Origin: Sanderia malayensis
Taxonomy: Eukaryota > Cnidaria > Scyphozoa > Semaeostomeae > Pelagiidae
Direction of reading: 5' to 3'
NCBI GenBank assembly: GCA_013076295.1
Contig: RQOL01000830.1
Span: 1-64,000, forward strand
DNA length: 64,000 bases
The notes below the pieces were generated by a model. It had not been told where the DNA came from and ran no database searches. It saw only the letters and a list, made by a program, of their open reading frames with translations. Shown here in pieces: positions 36,333 to 48,776 of the stretch. Position numbers and translations under genes: made by a program. Position 1 is the first letter of the stretch, and each line of letters starts with the position of its first letter.

Positions 36333-36720
36333 ATGTAGGGTTTGTATTGTAGGGTATGTATTGTAGGGTATGTATTGTAGGTTATGTATGGTAGGGTATG
36401 TATTGTAGGTTATGTATGGTAGGGTATGTATTGTAGGGTATGTAGTGTAGGTTATGTATTGTAGGGTATGTAGTGTAGGGTATGTATTGTAGGGTATGTT
36501 ATGTAGGGTATGTATTGTAGGGTATGTATGTATGTATGTATGTAGGGTATGTATGTAGGGTATGTAGGGTATGTATGTATGTATTTATGTATGTATGTAT
36601 GTATGTATGTATGTATGTATGTATGTATGTATGTATGTAGGGTATGTATATTATGTATAGTATTTATATATAGTATATAGGGTATGTATTGATGTATATA
36701 TTTATATAAGTATCTATAGT
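36333..36720. repeat. Short satellite and (ATGT)n of the autonomous unit
   Basis: About 14 satellite copies, then 13-bp GGGTATGTATGTA and ATGT units (36526-36645), ending in a degenerate TATATTATGTATAGTATTT region. It is much shorter than in the non-autonomous units and is followed at about 36690 by sequence shared only with unit P. Confidence 0.93.
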
Positions 36721-37703
36721 AAGTATCTATATATATTAATATGTAATGCTTCTATTTCTAACTTTTGTAATTTTCAAAAAAGATCACTGCAAAACAGACA
36801 CTGTCCTTCTTTTTGAACAAATGATCTTCAATTAACAAATCTTAAAATGAACTCACCTCAATATAATAATGTTCACAAGGAATGACCACAAACATTCACT
36901 TTATGTCTGGGCACCTGAAAAACAAGAAGAAATCATGTAATATACTTTATAGCATGTTGGCTCATCTCAGTTCTTTTCATGTGGCCTGAAGTCTATAAAT
37001 GTAAGTAATTTATTGTAACTGCAAATCATTGCAAGTTAAACATGTTAAACATTCCTTAGTATTAATGGCAACTTTCTTTTTACAAGATAATAAATTCATC
37101 CAAATCATCTTTCTTCTTTTCTAAAAACAGGGTTTCAAGAAAGTTGATTCCTCAAAATATTTGGTGAGTGTCATAACAATTGTTGTTATACAAAGTGCAT
37201 TTTAGTTAATGTTTAAATGCCTCACCCTGTAATGTACATTGATCTCCCAAATCTGAAGCTTAACTACTTAGCTGAACAATCACAAAAATTTCTTATCAAT
37301 AAAAAGCAAATTAACTGCATAATGCAAATAAAATCTAGCCTTCACAAACACATCAAATGGATGATTAACTTTTCCAATTTATACATTATCGCAACTGTTT
37401 TCCTTTTAGTTCTTGAAGAACACAATAGAAAGAGTGATGTAGGTCATAAGATAAAGTGCTCCAATATTTTTATTTGCGAACTTTAAATAACCAATAATTT
37501 AATTCCACGATCAAGAGTAATTTCAAACATTTCTTACAATTATGCTTTAAATTATTTATTTTATCTTGCAGCTCACGAAAAAACAACAAAACCCATCCAC
37601 TTGCTCACAAAAATCACTCTTATTTCAAATATTAACATTTTCACTTAAATTGGGTTGCATATAAAACACATTTTTTTCTTTTTTTTATATCATCTCTCGC
37701 AAA
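36721..37703. other. 5' flank of the Rep-helicase gene
   Basis: AT-rich. The first roughly 300 bp are shared with unit P (60050-60341). A possible small non-coding or N-terminal exon lies at 37132-37162 (acceptor AAAACAG, donor GTGAGT), and AG acceptors lie near 37411 and 37571. The frame at 37217-37486 has no recognised homology. The promoter of the gene probably lies here or in the 5' block. Confidence 0.35.
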
Positions 37704-38991
37704 ATGCCAAAAAAAGCCAGAAAAAGCATCACCGGCTCAAGGCGCTGCGATCAAGTAAGGAAAGCAAATCGCCGAAGTCGTGAGAATAACCAACAGCCTC
37801 ATCCTGCTGATTTACCACCCGATAATACGGTACAGGGAGCAGTGAATGATCTTCACCAGTTGCAGCAAATACCCTCAGCAACCAGCCCCAGAATATCAAC
37901 CACTCCCAGTTCATTATCCACAGATGCAAGCACTGTATGTGCCATGGCAACTACCTGCGATGCTTCCCACTATGGACTTATAGCAGTAGCGCAACCAATA
38001 AACATTGGCTTACAATATCCTGCACCACTGGCCCCTCAACTTCAGGTACACAACTCAATAATTTCTGCTAAACTTTTCCAATCACGTCAACCATATATTA
38101 TACAGCTTTTTGTAATTAAAAACTATCAAAATTAAATCAGTTATTATATCAACCACATTATCAATATTTTTCCATCCCCAGGTACCACCGATGGTTATGC
38201 AGTTGCAACCAACCCTTCTGATTCGTAATCATGAAGGTCCGGCAGCAATACAAATGGCAAATGTGGAGATGCTTAATGTAATTCAAGCTCAAAATGACAA
38301 TGAGGTAAAACAAAATTTTGAACACAAGTTAACTACAGTTAGGCAACTCCCTTTTCCATTTACCTATTTCAGACATGTACAATTATAAGTCCCCATGTAT
38401 ATTTATATCAATGGGAACTGTATATTAATAACATTTAAATTTCCAATAACTAAAAACTTAATGTAAATGATTTCATTTAATGTTCATTTCAACAGATACG
38501 GCCAATGCAGATGCAACCCGAAACACATATTGAAAATGAAAATAATGAAATTGAAAGGCCAGCACAACCTGATGAAATCAACGTGGAACAACACATTCCA
38601 ATTCCACATGATAATCAGGTAAAACAGACTACAATCACAATTGGCTTAGTATACACCAGTCATTCTCCATAGGACCATGTCAGGAAATTATTTTGCTCTC
38701 TAAATAGACATATCTTCACAAGTTCCAGTTTTGTGCATTTCAAAACACATGATTGAATTATATTAACTTAGATTGCATTGCATTTCAGGATCCACAAATA
38801 TTGCCTGCTGCTATGGAATTGCAACCCAACCTTGAAAATGAGAATGAAGAGAATGAAATAGCGGTACAACCACAAGAAGTTGAAATGCATCACGAAATCC
38901 CACCACAACACCAAGATCATGTCCCCCAACCCATGAACATCAAGAAAGGGAAGTAATTCAACCTATTCTTGAAATTCCTCAATTCTCCCCA

Positions 38992-39310
38992 ATGCCTCAT
39001 CATTTTGGTAAAATGACCAGGACATGTATTCACTGTGAAGCGAAGTACTTCCGAGAGGAACTCAACACAAGAAAACAATACAACAAATGTTGTATGGGAG
39101 GATTAATAGCTCTCGATCCCATTCAACCACCCCCGGCAAATGTGATGCATTTATACACTGGAACTACTGATGAATCTAAATATTTTCTCAAAAATTTCCG
39201 TAGATACAATTCACTAATGGCAATGGCATCCTGGACAGCTAACGTTGTAAGACACGCTAATGCAGGACCACCAGTCATCACCATACATGGAAGTGCATAC
39301 CATATGACAG
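38992..39310 (+). other. Helitron N-terminal zinc-finger region
   Basis: In frame: HHFGKMTRTCIHCEAKYF, then KCCMGG, FRRYNSLMAMAS and GPPVITIHGSAYHMTG. This matches the known order of conserved blocks ahead of the Rep domain in animal and plant Helitrons (H-G-M, C-HC, CC-G, YN-AM-S, GPP-IHG-YH-G). It ends at donor CAG|GTAAAT (39310). The frame is offset by one base from the upstream exon ending at TAA 38954-38956. Confidence 0.85.
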
Positions 39311-39520
39311 GTAAATATAACGTCCCTCTCTTAGTAGCTCTTATATTATCCTACATTTTCATATAATAGCTTCACGTGATGAAACGGATGTTGACAGAAC
39401 GCTCAAGTCCTTTCCCACCCAATCTACAATGGATAAGCTCTCTATGCTTGCCTGAATATGAAAAGTGATCCAATTGTAAATCAAAGCGCTTTATGATGCT
39501 TTCATAACAAAGCACTTGCT

Positions 39521-40782
39521 ACACTTCTCTTTCAACAATATCTGGTGGATGCATACACCAAAATAGAAGGAAACAAGCTCAACTGGATTTTGCACAATCA
39601 TCGGCAATTACGTGCTGACAGTTATCGAGGCCTGATGGATCACCTGAACAGAAGGGCTGAAATCGAAAATCAAATGGCCAGGGCAAACAATCCCAACGAA
39701 TCCCTTCATATTGATGTCGGTCGTGTTGTCATACTTCCCTCATCTTTTTCAGGCAGTCAACGAAATATGTACCAGAACTTGCAAGATGCAATGACTATCG
39801 TCAGAAAGTATGGCAAGCCTGACATCTTCCTAACCATGACGGCCAATCCCAGATGGAAGGAGATTTCAGAGAACATTCTACCACACCAGAAGGCGAATGA
39901 CCGGCCTGACATCGTCACACGAGTATTTCAACAGAAACTACAAGAACTACTGGAAGATGTCCTTCACAAGCACATTCTCGGACACACTGTTGCACATGTA
40001 TATGTCATCGAATTCAGAAGAGAGGACTACCACATGCTCACATGATTCTGTTCCTCTCTCAGGCTGATAGACCACGAACACCTGAAGAGGTAACATCTAT
40101 AGCAATAATTTATTATAGAGTAAAAGATAGATTTATTATACATTTATTATTGAGTATGAAATATTATCAGCAGTTGTATTGCTTAGTAAAAACACAATGC
40201 ATTTGATGTGTAGAGCTTACATGTGATATTTTTCCTCGAAACCTACAGGTAGATCGACTCATATCAGCTGAAATTCCGGACCCACAGGATGCAAGATATC
40301 ACAAGTTAGTACTGAAGCACATGACACATGGACCATGCGGTGATATAAACCCCGGATGTGTTTGCATGGAGAATAACAAATGCAAGAGACGATTTCCGAA
40401 AGATCGCACTGCCGAAACACAAGTCAATGCGAATGGTTATCCCCTCTACAGACGACGCTGTCGTCACCCAGTCAATCTGGAAGATCGACTTCTAGATGAT
40501 ACATGGGTTGTGCCACATAATCGCCATCTTCTACTCAAGTATCAGTGTCACATTAATCTCGAAATATGTAGCACTGTGAAGTCCGTGAAATATATTGTCA
40601 AATATATTCATAAAGGACAAGACATGGCACACGTGGAAATTCTCGAAGGACAGCAGGAGCAAGTACCTCAAGATATTGAGCACGATGAAGTACACCAATA
40701 CATCAACGCTCGGTATATTGGACCACACGAAGCTGTTCACAGAATATTCCAATTTCCATGCACGAGAAAAGTCACACTATAA
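39521..40782 (+). other. Rep (HUH nickase) domain, interrupted
   Basis: LFQQYLVDAYTKIEGNKLNW, VILPSSFSGSQRNMYQNLQD, AMTIVRKYGKPDIFLTMTAN and EFR, then, after a one-base frameshift near 40018, RGLPHAHMIL with the metal-binding HAH at 40033-40041. An intron spans 40090-40248. The next exon gives MTHGPCGDINPGCVCM, GYPLYRRR, KYQCHINLEIC and the two-tyrosine motif KYIVKYIHKG, with Tyr codons at 40591-40593 and 40603-40605. The HUH and both catalytic tyrosines are present. The frame breaks again near 40754, before KSHTIKRLHVHLPDQ. Confidence 0.93.
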
Positions 40783-41660
40783 AACGTCTGCATGTTCATC
40801 TACCTGATCAGCAGACCGTATACTTTCAGGATAATGGAAGGGTCGAACAATTACAAAACATCAATGAAAAAACCACACTGACGTCTTGGTTTGAATTGAA
40901 TGCACAAGACCCGGCTGCACGCCAATATCTCTATCACGAAATTCCTGAACACTATGTTTTCAACGAGCGCACGAAAACATGGAAAGCAAGACAGCGGAGA
41001 ACAATGCCTGTCATAGGCAGAATATATCAAGTTCACCCACGACCATGTGAGCAAAGATTCGCACTGAGACTATCGCTTCTCCATAAACGAGGTGCCACGT
41101 CGTTTGAAGATCTTCGCACGATAGAAGGAAACCTATGCAATTCCTTCAAAGACGCAGCTTTAGCTCTAGGTCTCTTGGAAGATGATGCTGAAATCATACG
41201 CTGTTTGGAGGAGGCAGTTAATTTTAACATGCCAATACAACTGAGACAGTTGTTTGCAACATTACTCCTTTTTCAAACACCTTCTGATATCGCAGCACTC
41301 TTTAACATGTTCAAAGAAGCATTGAGTGAAGATTTTGTACGGCGTGATCAACTCAATCATCCAGATGTGGCCATAGCTTTTGAAGACCGACACATGTATC
41401 AATGTCTACATGACATTGATGAAAATTTGAAAGTACATGGTCAATCGATCACTAATTATGCTGACCTTCCTCAACTTCCAGCCAACTATGTCATTCCTGA
41501 ACGAGGTACTAATGTGTTAATTTCAAATATGTACTGTATTAGTACGAATATAATAATGTATTCTAACATCGTGCAGACAAGGGCATTTACGTATTTTGGA
41601 CATTTATTCTCCTGCTTTTCTTTCCAATTTTATTGCAATATATTTCACTTATTATTACAG

Positions 41661-43214
41661 AGGAAGATGACATCGATGTTGGCAATGCCAGAGAGGAAGG
41701 AGAACGAATGCTGGCCGCATTGAACCCTGAACAGCGAGCCATATACACGGGAATCACTGATGCTATCAACGCGCAATCCGAACAAAACTGTCACTTTGTT
41801 GACGGGCCGGCTGGAACCGGGAAAACTTTCCTTTACAACACGTTGGTTCACAATCTGCAAGCCAATGGACATAAAGTTCAGTGCATGGCGTGGTCAGGAA
41901 TTGCTGCAACGTTGCTCATAAATGGTAGAACGTCACATTCTACCTTTCAAATTCCTATACCACTTCAAGCTGAATCAACGTGTAATGTCAAGAGACAGAG
42001 CAGGAGAGCACAGGTATTGCGCGAAACTACTCTCTTTATATGGGATGAAGCTTCCATGATTCCCGCACTTGCATTACAAGCAGTCGACCGACTGCTTCGA
42101 GACATTACACATGTCGACAGACCATTTGGTGGCAAGTTCATGCTACTTGGTGGAGACTTCAGACAGGTTCTACCTGTCGTCACGAAAGCAGGAAGGGAAA
42201 GAATTGTAGCAGAGACTCTAAAATCACACCAGATCGTTGATCTATGGACAAAGTTTCAGCAGCATCGCTTACACACCAACATGAGAGCCGTTCAAGATGA
42301 TTCATACCGTGAATTCTCAGAATGGCTTCTCAGACTTGGCAACAAGCAAGAAGCACACGATGCACTGGACAACGTAATTCTGCCACAACAGATATGCACT
42401 TCATCTAAAGAAGACATGCTGAACTTCATTTTTCCCAGGCCGAACACACCAGATTCACACCTAATGATGGATCCTGTAACAATGTCTGAACGCTGTTGTC
42501 TGACTCCAAAGAATGACTTATCACATCAAGTAAACGACTTAATTTGGACAGACTTCAAACACCCGAAAGAACTTATTACAGCACAGACAGTGTTGTCACA
42601 GACGATCCAGATGAGGAAGAGGCCTACCCCATTGAATTTATCAACCAACTCACTCCGAATGGAATGCCGTTGCACAGACTTAAACTCAAGGTAGGAAGAG
42701 TACAATCTTTCATCCCATTAACATTAAATTATTATGTGCAAAGGTGGTGCACCATAAAAAAGCATCAATAATGACAATAATATTCATTGCCTTAGGTTGG
42801 TGCAACGATCATTCTTCTGCGGAATCTCAATCCAAAGAAAGGTCTTTGCAACGGAACAAGACTCATAGTTCGGCATCTCCGACGTCACGTTATCACAGCA
42901 GAGATCATTACCAAGGAGCACAGAGGACAACGGGTCATGATTCCCAAGATCACAGTCTCCACTCAGGACACGGAAATGCCGTTCAAAATGAAACGCCGAC
43001 AGTTTCCAGTCAGACTTGCATACTGCTTGACAATCAACAAGGCACAGGGCAATCCCTGAGGTATGTTGGTTTGTACTTACCTGAGCCCGTGTTCACACAT
43101 GGTCAATTATATGTGGCCATGTCCAGAGCAACATCATTTAACGGGCTCAAAGTATACCTCCCAGAGGAAACACACAGGAAAACAAAGAACATTGTTTTCC
43201 AGGAAGTCCTGTAA
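41661..43214 (+). other. PIF1-type helicase domain, interrupted
   Basis: Acceptor TTACAG at 41660 continues the frame of the exon ending at 41505. Walker A GPAGTGKT is at 41804-41827, motif II DEASM at 42044-42058 and motif III GGDFRQVLPV from 42149. After a frameshift near 42550 the frame YYSTDSVV...YPIEFINQLTPNG continues to LKLK at 42690. The intron is 42691-42795. The last exon has [34 protein letters not shown] and [13 protein letters not shown], but one G is lost in the KAQGQ motif near 43047. Unit A keeps that G. Confidence 0.93.
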
Positions 43215-44377
43215 AGGCTTCATCCTAGAGCGACCATCTGCACAGTTGCTCTACAGAGGGCTGCCTACCAAAACGCACATACACACATTCAAGGGTACGG
43301 GTATTGTGTGTCAACGCAGATCACGTCGCACATAAGTGTGATGTACAGCCGTTACTGGCACCTTTCTAGAATGCATTCATTCTAGATAACACTGATCTGC
43401 GGAGACCAACTGGACATTACACCCTCCACATGTCCAGGGGTGACTGCACCACACACAGCAGTCGGCACAGTCCTGAATCCTGCGTAGCGCCCGATTATTA
43501 GGAGTTATGCGTTGCCATTTTCTCCGATATTGCCTATGGGAAAGTGGATTTCCTTACTCTGTGAAAACTGCAAGTTGTCCTTAAGGATAGTTGCTTTTTG
43601 CAAAACATCGCACTATCAATAACATCCCCCCCTCCTTTTAATACATAAAACTTGATCTAAATCTATAGAGGCCCCTTTAGTGTTTACTGTTATATACTTC
43701 CAAATTTCAATTGCACTTTTCACCAACAAGGAAAACTCGAACAAAGGTTACTCCTTGACGCTGGGGTTCGAGCTTTTAACTAATGTAACCGGCAATCTTA
43801 TTCTTTTTTTGCTATGTACAAACGTAATCCTCACAACAAACGACCGCGGTTATTGAAAGAATACATTCACGCCGTGGCAGAGATGTATGCTTGCTGAGAG
43901 TAAAGTGCTATTGAAGAATCCAAATTGAGGTACTGTCATTTTGCTAAAGACGTCGCTTAACCAATCAATTTTGCAACCTGAACTACGGATTGTATGGATC
44001 AATTTTTATGGATATTGACATTCACCAATTTTAATAGTAGACTATATCATGACTCAACCTTTCGCATTCGTTCTTCGCATACAATACAAATATTTATCCA
44101 CGTCCTTTCAAAACATGTTTTTTGTACTGTATTGTATATCTTTCAGATCTTCCGCATTAATATAAGGTTTTAAATTAGCGATTTATATTTTCAATACAAG
44201 ATTGCAGGACTGTAATTTATCTATCGTTACAGTTTAAATATTCATATATTTGTCCCATATAAATCTCCATTCAATAATATCATAACAAAATTTATTGACT
44301 CTGTTTTTAATTAGATGCATTTCTGCTAATATCATTGAAACGAGGCGACACTTCTGTCTCCCATTTCAAACGCCTTT
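43215..44377. other. Post-gene spacer of unit L
   Basis: Collinear with 556-1649 in A, plus about 90 extra bases at 43353-43445 that hold a 9-bp perfect hairpin (arms 43365-43373 and 43378-43386). No gene is seen. Confidence 0.6.
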
Positions 44378-44562
44378 GTGCTGTCTATGTATGATTTTCA
44401 TCTATGTTATGTCTCATCATCGCACTATTGTTGCCTGTCGGGTTTAAGTTTCTGTCTGCCAACAAATGGCATCGAGTCGGATTTTGTTGCTGAACTCAAT
44501 GAAATTATACCTCATAAAGCCTTCCTGGCTCAAAGGAAACAACTACCTTGCTGTTCACAAAG
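44378..44562 (+). CDS. Exon-like fragment, copy of 1650-1835
   Basis: Frame LSGLSFCLPTNGIESDFVAE, then LNEIIPHKAFLAQRKQLP, with a donor AG|GTAAGT at 44563. It is conserved with A and similar in sequence and upstream DNA to the exon at 48777. Unknown protein, probably a duplicated captured exon. Confidence 0.35.
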
Positions 44563-47058
44563 GTAAGTAGGTTCATTTTCATTTTGGACAATAAACAATG
44601 CATATTTAGATATAAGCCAATTTGCTACTGAAATGAGAGAAAATAAAGTATGTACCTTATTGACATAAAAGGAAACAACTAGGCTGCTATGAATCAGAGG
44701 TCAACAATCTATATTTTCACGTCATCCCTTTGAATTTCATATGTTATGTGGAAATTACTTACTTAGGCCATTTCTATTCACTCACGGTTTACATATAGTT
44801 TGTTAGCCAGAATTCTGGAAATTTCCAATGTTTTTTCACTACTTTGTTTTCAGAAAAATGTGCATTGCTCTACCAACATCTTCCTGAGGCTTTTATTTCC
44901 GTGAATATAGTTCCTAACCAATTTATTGACTTTGTGGCTGCCTTCTTTGTTTTACAAGCAAAGCTCATTGATATCCCCACATGAACCTGCTTTCAACTTT
45001 TGTTTATGAAATGTTTAATTGTTGTATGTACATGAAGGAAACCAGTGAAAGTCAAGTTCAAACCCTGAGAAAATCCACACTTTATTTACTTACCACCTTC
45101 CTCATTGCACATGCATTGCATATCTCTTTTGTCTACCACAGTCATTAATTTTTCTATTTTTGTACAGATTCATTTAGTAAAGGAATGGAAAATTCAATCA
45201 ATGGTTCAAACGTTCTCTTCAAATTATTTCCAAGTCAGGTATAATATTCAAGGTATGATGCTCTCGTTCCATATGAATCAATTAATGCACCTTGCTAAAA
45301 AGCAGACTCAATAAATAGGGCTCAATAATATTTCTACATTGACTACCACTAAATGTTTTCTTAACAAATCACTTACAGTATTCTAAACCTACGGTACTTA
45401 ATTCTTCCTCATTGTCACTTAATGATGTTCCTTATCAGGCAGATGTGTTATCGTAAACTCAGTGTGCCAGGCACAGACGCCAATGATTTCACAACCATTA
45501 CAGCACAACATTTTCAAATTTAGTGAGAAGCATACATTGTATCAATCACTGATAGAAACCTCCATTACACTGGACAAAACAAGCTAAGATGGCTGTTACC
45601 ACACAAGCAAACATTATTAATGCATTTTAATAATCTATATGTGCATAAATATGTCTTTGTTATCTTACTTGAATATTGAGAGTCTGGCATGATAATTTTT
45701 GATAGTTTCCCATTGTAGATATCTTTTTAACCAGAACCTCATAGTGTATGGTGTCTCCTCATTCATTCACTGTGGAAGTGCTTGACAAAGTATTTCCGTT
45801 TTTTTTTTAATCAACAACATTCCAATTGTATATATCATTGACACTTGCTTACGTTTCCAGTATGTAGACACTGTATTACATGAACTGTACTACCATCTTA
45901 CAATGTGTCTTATATCATAAAGAGCTTTCCCATACAATTAACATGCAAGCACAGGAACTTATTGAATCCTCAGAACAATTACAACATAATGGCAACTTGA
46001 AGTAACAAACTTTTTTAAAAGGAACCTACATGTATAAGGTAGAAAACTTAAGGAACGTTTACTACTAGAGGCCAAATCACTAACCCATCTTTTCATTTTG
46101 AGTATATTAATATTTCCGCATAATTCAAAATTAGGAAGCCGGTTCCATTGATTTTCAGTACTTTTACATTATATGAAGCTTCTTCATGTGTCTTTTCACG
46201 TACCAGAACGATGAATTTGAATGCTTTTCTTGCGTCTCTACTAATTACGTCCACCAAATGCCAAACTTAAAATTAAAGAACTTTTACAACTACTGAGTGG
46301 TCAAAGAGATCTCAAAATAACGAACTTAAACAACTAGGCCTTCAGCTAGGTTCCTTATATGTATTCTCATCGCAATTGTATTTCTAATAGTTATCGCATA
46401 ATTACAAGTTTTGTTGCTCTTGAAACCTACAATCACAATACAATCAATGCAGCACGACGTAATGTCCTGCAGCTAATACTATTATCATCAGATTTTCACG
46501 GCAATTTCGGCGTCATAGCAACAACAATAGCGGCGCGAAATTTAAAATTTTTCTTGCGTCATAGAGGACATAGCGTGCGTAAAAAATTTTTTTAACCCAC
46601 CACAAGCAAAACAACAATTCACGTAAGTACATAATTTTTAATGTTCCTTTTACTTCAACATAAAAATACAGGCTATTCATAACTAAACAGCTTTAAAAAA
46701 GCTCAAACTGCTATATTTTACGTCACAATTGCCATTGCAGTGGATATTTTCACAATATTATAACAATTTTATCCTTTACAGGTTCACCTGAGATAGATAA
46801 TTTTCGCAACTACTGTTACCGTAAGTTCATGTATTTATTTCTGTGTTTTCTGCCTGCCTTTAGTCTCTCCCCTTCATTGTAAGAAAGATAATTATCATTG
46901 ATTTTCTGCAGAAAATAGAACTGTTTCATATTAATACATTAAAAGTATAGATATATTATTGTTACATTAAGAGAACAGTAGAGGCAAATTCAAACAACTG
47001 ATAGCCTATCAACTCACCTTTCACTGACAATGACAATATATTTATATATAGTGTAAAC
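44563..47058. other. Cargo spacer of unit L
   Basis: Collinear with 1836-4264. It includes the CpG-containing segment 46359-46620 upstream of gene X. L carries short insertions absent from A, for example near 46040-46085. No gene is recognised. Confidence 0.5.
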
Positions 47059-47847
47059 ATGGATAGTGAAATGGAACTTGCCATCCTTGATGAGCTTGCA
47101 GCAGTCGAGCCTGCAGCATTGAGCCTGCAGCAATTGAGCCTGAAGTGGCGAAGGAACCCACAGTGGTTTCTTGTGGTGAGGAAACTGAGGTAACATTGAA
47201 AAATACTATCATCCATATATTGATAAATCTATATCAATGTCATGCATATATTATCAAACTGCTTTACAAGGAAACACAATTGTATCCTATGTGAGTCACT
47301 GTTTTTAATATATTGTTCTCATATTAATCCTAGCTAATCGACTTTACTGATATTGGGTCACTAAAAAGGCAATGTGCCTTCAAATTCAGTGCCATTCACA
47401 AAGGCACCAAGTTTCACTTCGTTAGCACCGAAGGCAGGCATTTAACGAAGGAAGAAATAGCGTAAGTTCCAATGCAGAATTCCCATCTCATCTGTGAAAC
47501 ATACCAATAAAAAACATAATATACAATAATTAATGGAAGCTTCATCCCATATGAAGGGAGTAATAATATGTTAATATATTAATATATATTTAACAAAGGA
47601 TAAAATAGCATAAGTTGCAGTGCAAAATTCCCATCTCATGAGTGTGTACAACATATTGCTTACTTCTAATTCCTTCTGTAACAATGTGTTCTTCTCTACA
47701 GGACATCTGAGGAAATCAAAATAAAAATTTTGAAAAAAAAAACTTTAAAAAACAAAAAAACACACAAAAAAAAGAAATGACAAGAAAGTGGAAGCCCTTA
47801 CCAGATGCATGTGGGCAGAAGTGCCCACAACAGAAATTTTATCATTG
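47059..47847 (+). pseudogene. Captured gene fragment X, copy in L
   Basis: Exon a is 47059-47189 (MDSEMELAI start, one base lost in the alanine repeat, so frameshifted). Exon b is 47334-47461 (LIDFTDIGSLKRQCAFKFSA) and exon c is 47702-47847 (KKVEALTRCMWAEVPTTEIL). All donors and acceptors are canonical. Exons align one to one with 4265-4916. Between exons b and c, L has an insertion of about 120 bp that repeats part of its own surroundings (AACAAAGGATAAAATAGC echoes the end of exon b). The protein family is unknown. Confidence 0.55.
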
Positions 47848-48776
47848 GTAAGGGGCAGACAGGGACAGTTGTAGTTGTAGTTGTTCTTCGTGATATCATG
47901 TTCGTGTTTCTGTTTTCTTCGTTTTGTTTCACTGTTATTTGTTTGTTTCGTTCTACAGTTATTACGATGTATTACAACGGTAGATTAAAATAATAATTAA
48001 TAATAATAACATTGCAAAAATAACCATAAGACTACCTTTGAAAAATCATGCATTTCCCCAACATATATATTTCGCCAAGAAATATTCATCACCAACAGTA
48101 CCTTTCACATCCTGTGACACAAGCCCTAAAAATTTGCAAGAAATGTATTTCAAAAACGCGTCTTTATAAATGAACTAGATGGCCTTTCGCATGTGTCATC
48201 GGCTCCCATATTTCAATACTTACTTACCCAGTCAACAGTTATCTTCATTGACATCACATCACACAAATTATGCACTACCTAAAATTCAAGAATAATACAT
48301 GTACTATAACGTAAGCAGCACAGAATCTTATCTCATTTTCCAATGCAGACAATGTATCTTAACTCTATCATCCGTTTTTCTTAAATGTGGCCTACTCTCA
48401 AGGGATTTTATAAAATACTATATTTCCTCAAGCCTTATACGCTGCGAAAATGAATGAAAACCTTCACAGAAACGCTACAGATTTATTTTAAAGATGTAAC
48501 TTCAATGATCACAATGATATAAAACGATGTGGAAAACCTACTTACCTTCGCCAGTGCCCCAGTGAACGAGCAGAAAAGAAGAAAGGAAGGATGCAATGCA
48601 ATGCCAGCATGTTCTTTGTTCAGTTCAGTTCTCTTTTCATGGGCTGGGTTTGGGCTGGGTTGATTGTTAGCCAATCCAGCTCAATCAGAAAATTATGTCA
48701 AAACGAGGCTGCATAACAATAGAATATGTTGTGTGATTTTGATTTATGCTATGTTTCGACAACGTAGCATTTTATC
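47848..48776. other. Cargo spacer between X and Y in L
   Basis: AT-rich and collinear with 4917-5817. The reverse frame at 48483-48674 is not conserved in A. No gene is seen. Confidence 0.5.

Larger units (their letters stand above)
37704..43214 (+). pseudogene. Helitron Rep-helicase (RepHel) gene, intron-containing, frameshifted
   Basis: Rolling-circle transposase: an HUH-type Rep nickase fused to a PIF1 (SF1B) helicase. The start at 37704 (MPKKARKS) has A at -3 and a basic N-terminus. Exons: 37704-38045, 38182-38304, 38496-38618, 38789-39310, about 39369-40089, 40249-41505, 41661-42690 and 42796-43214; all introns are GT-AG. Exons 2-4 are repeats of one another (PM-MQLQP start, acidic Asn/Glu interior). 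A CxxC zinc-finger segment (TCIHC) starts at about 39022. Rep and helicase domains follow. Lesions: frameshifts near 38950, 40018, 40754, 42550 and 43047, and a degenerate or deleted stretch at about 39311-39520 before LFQQYLVDAY. The diagnosis is certain; activity as sequenced is not possible. Confidence 0.95.
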
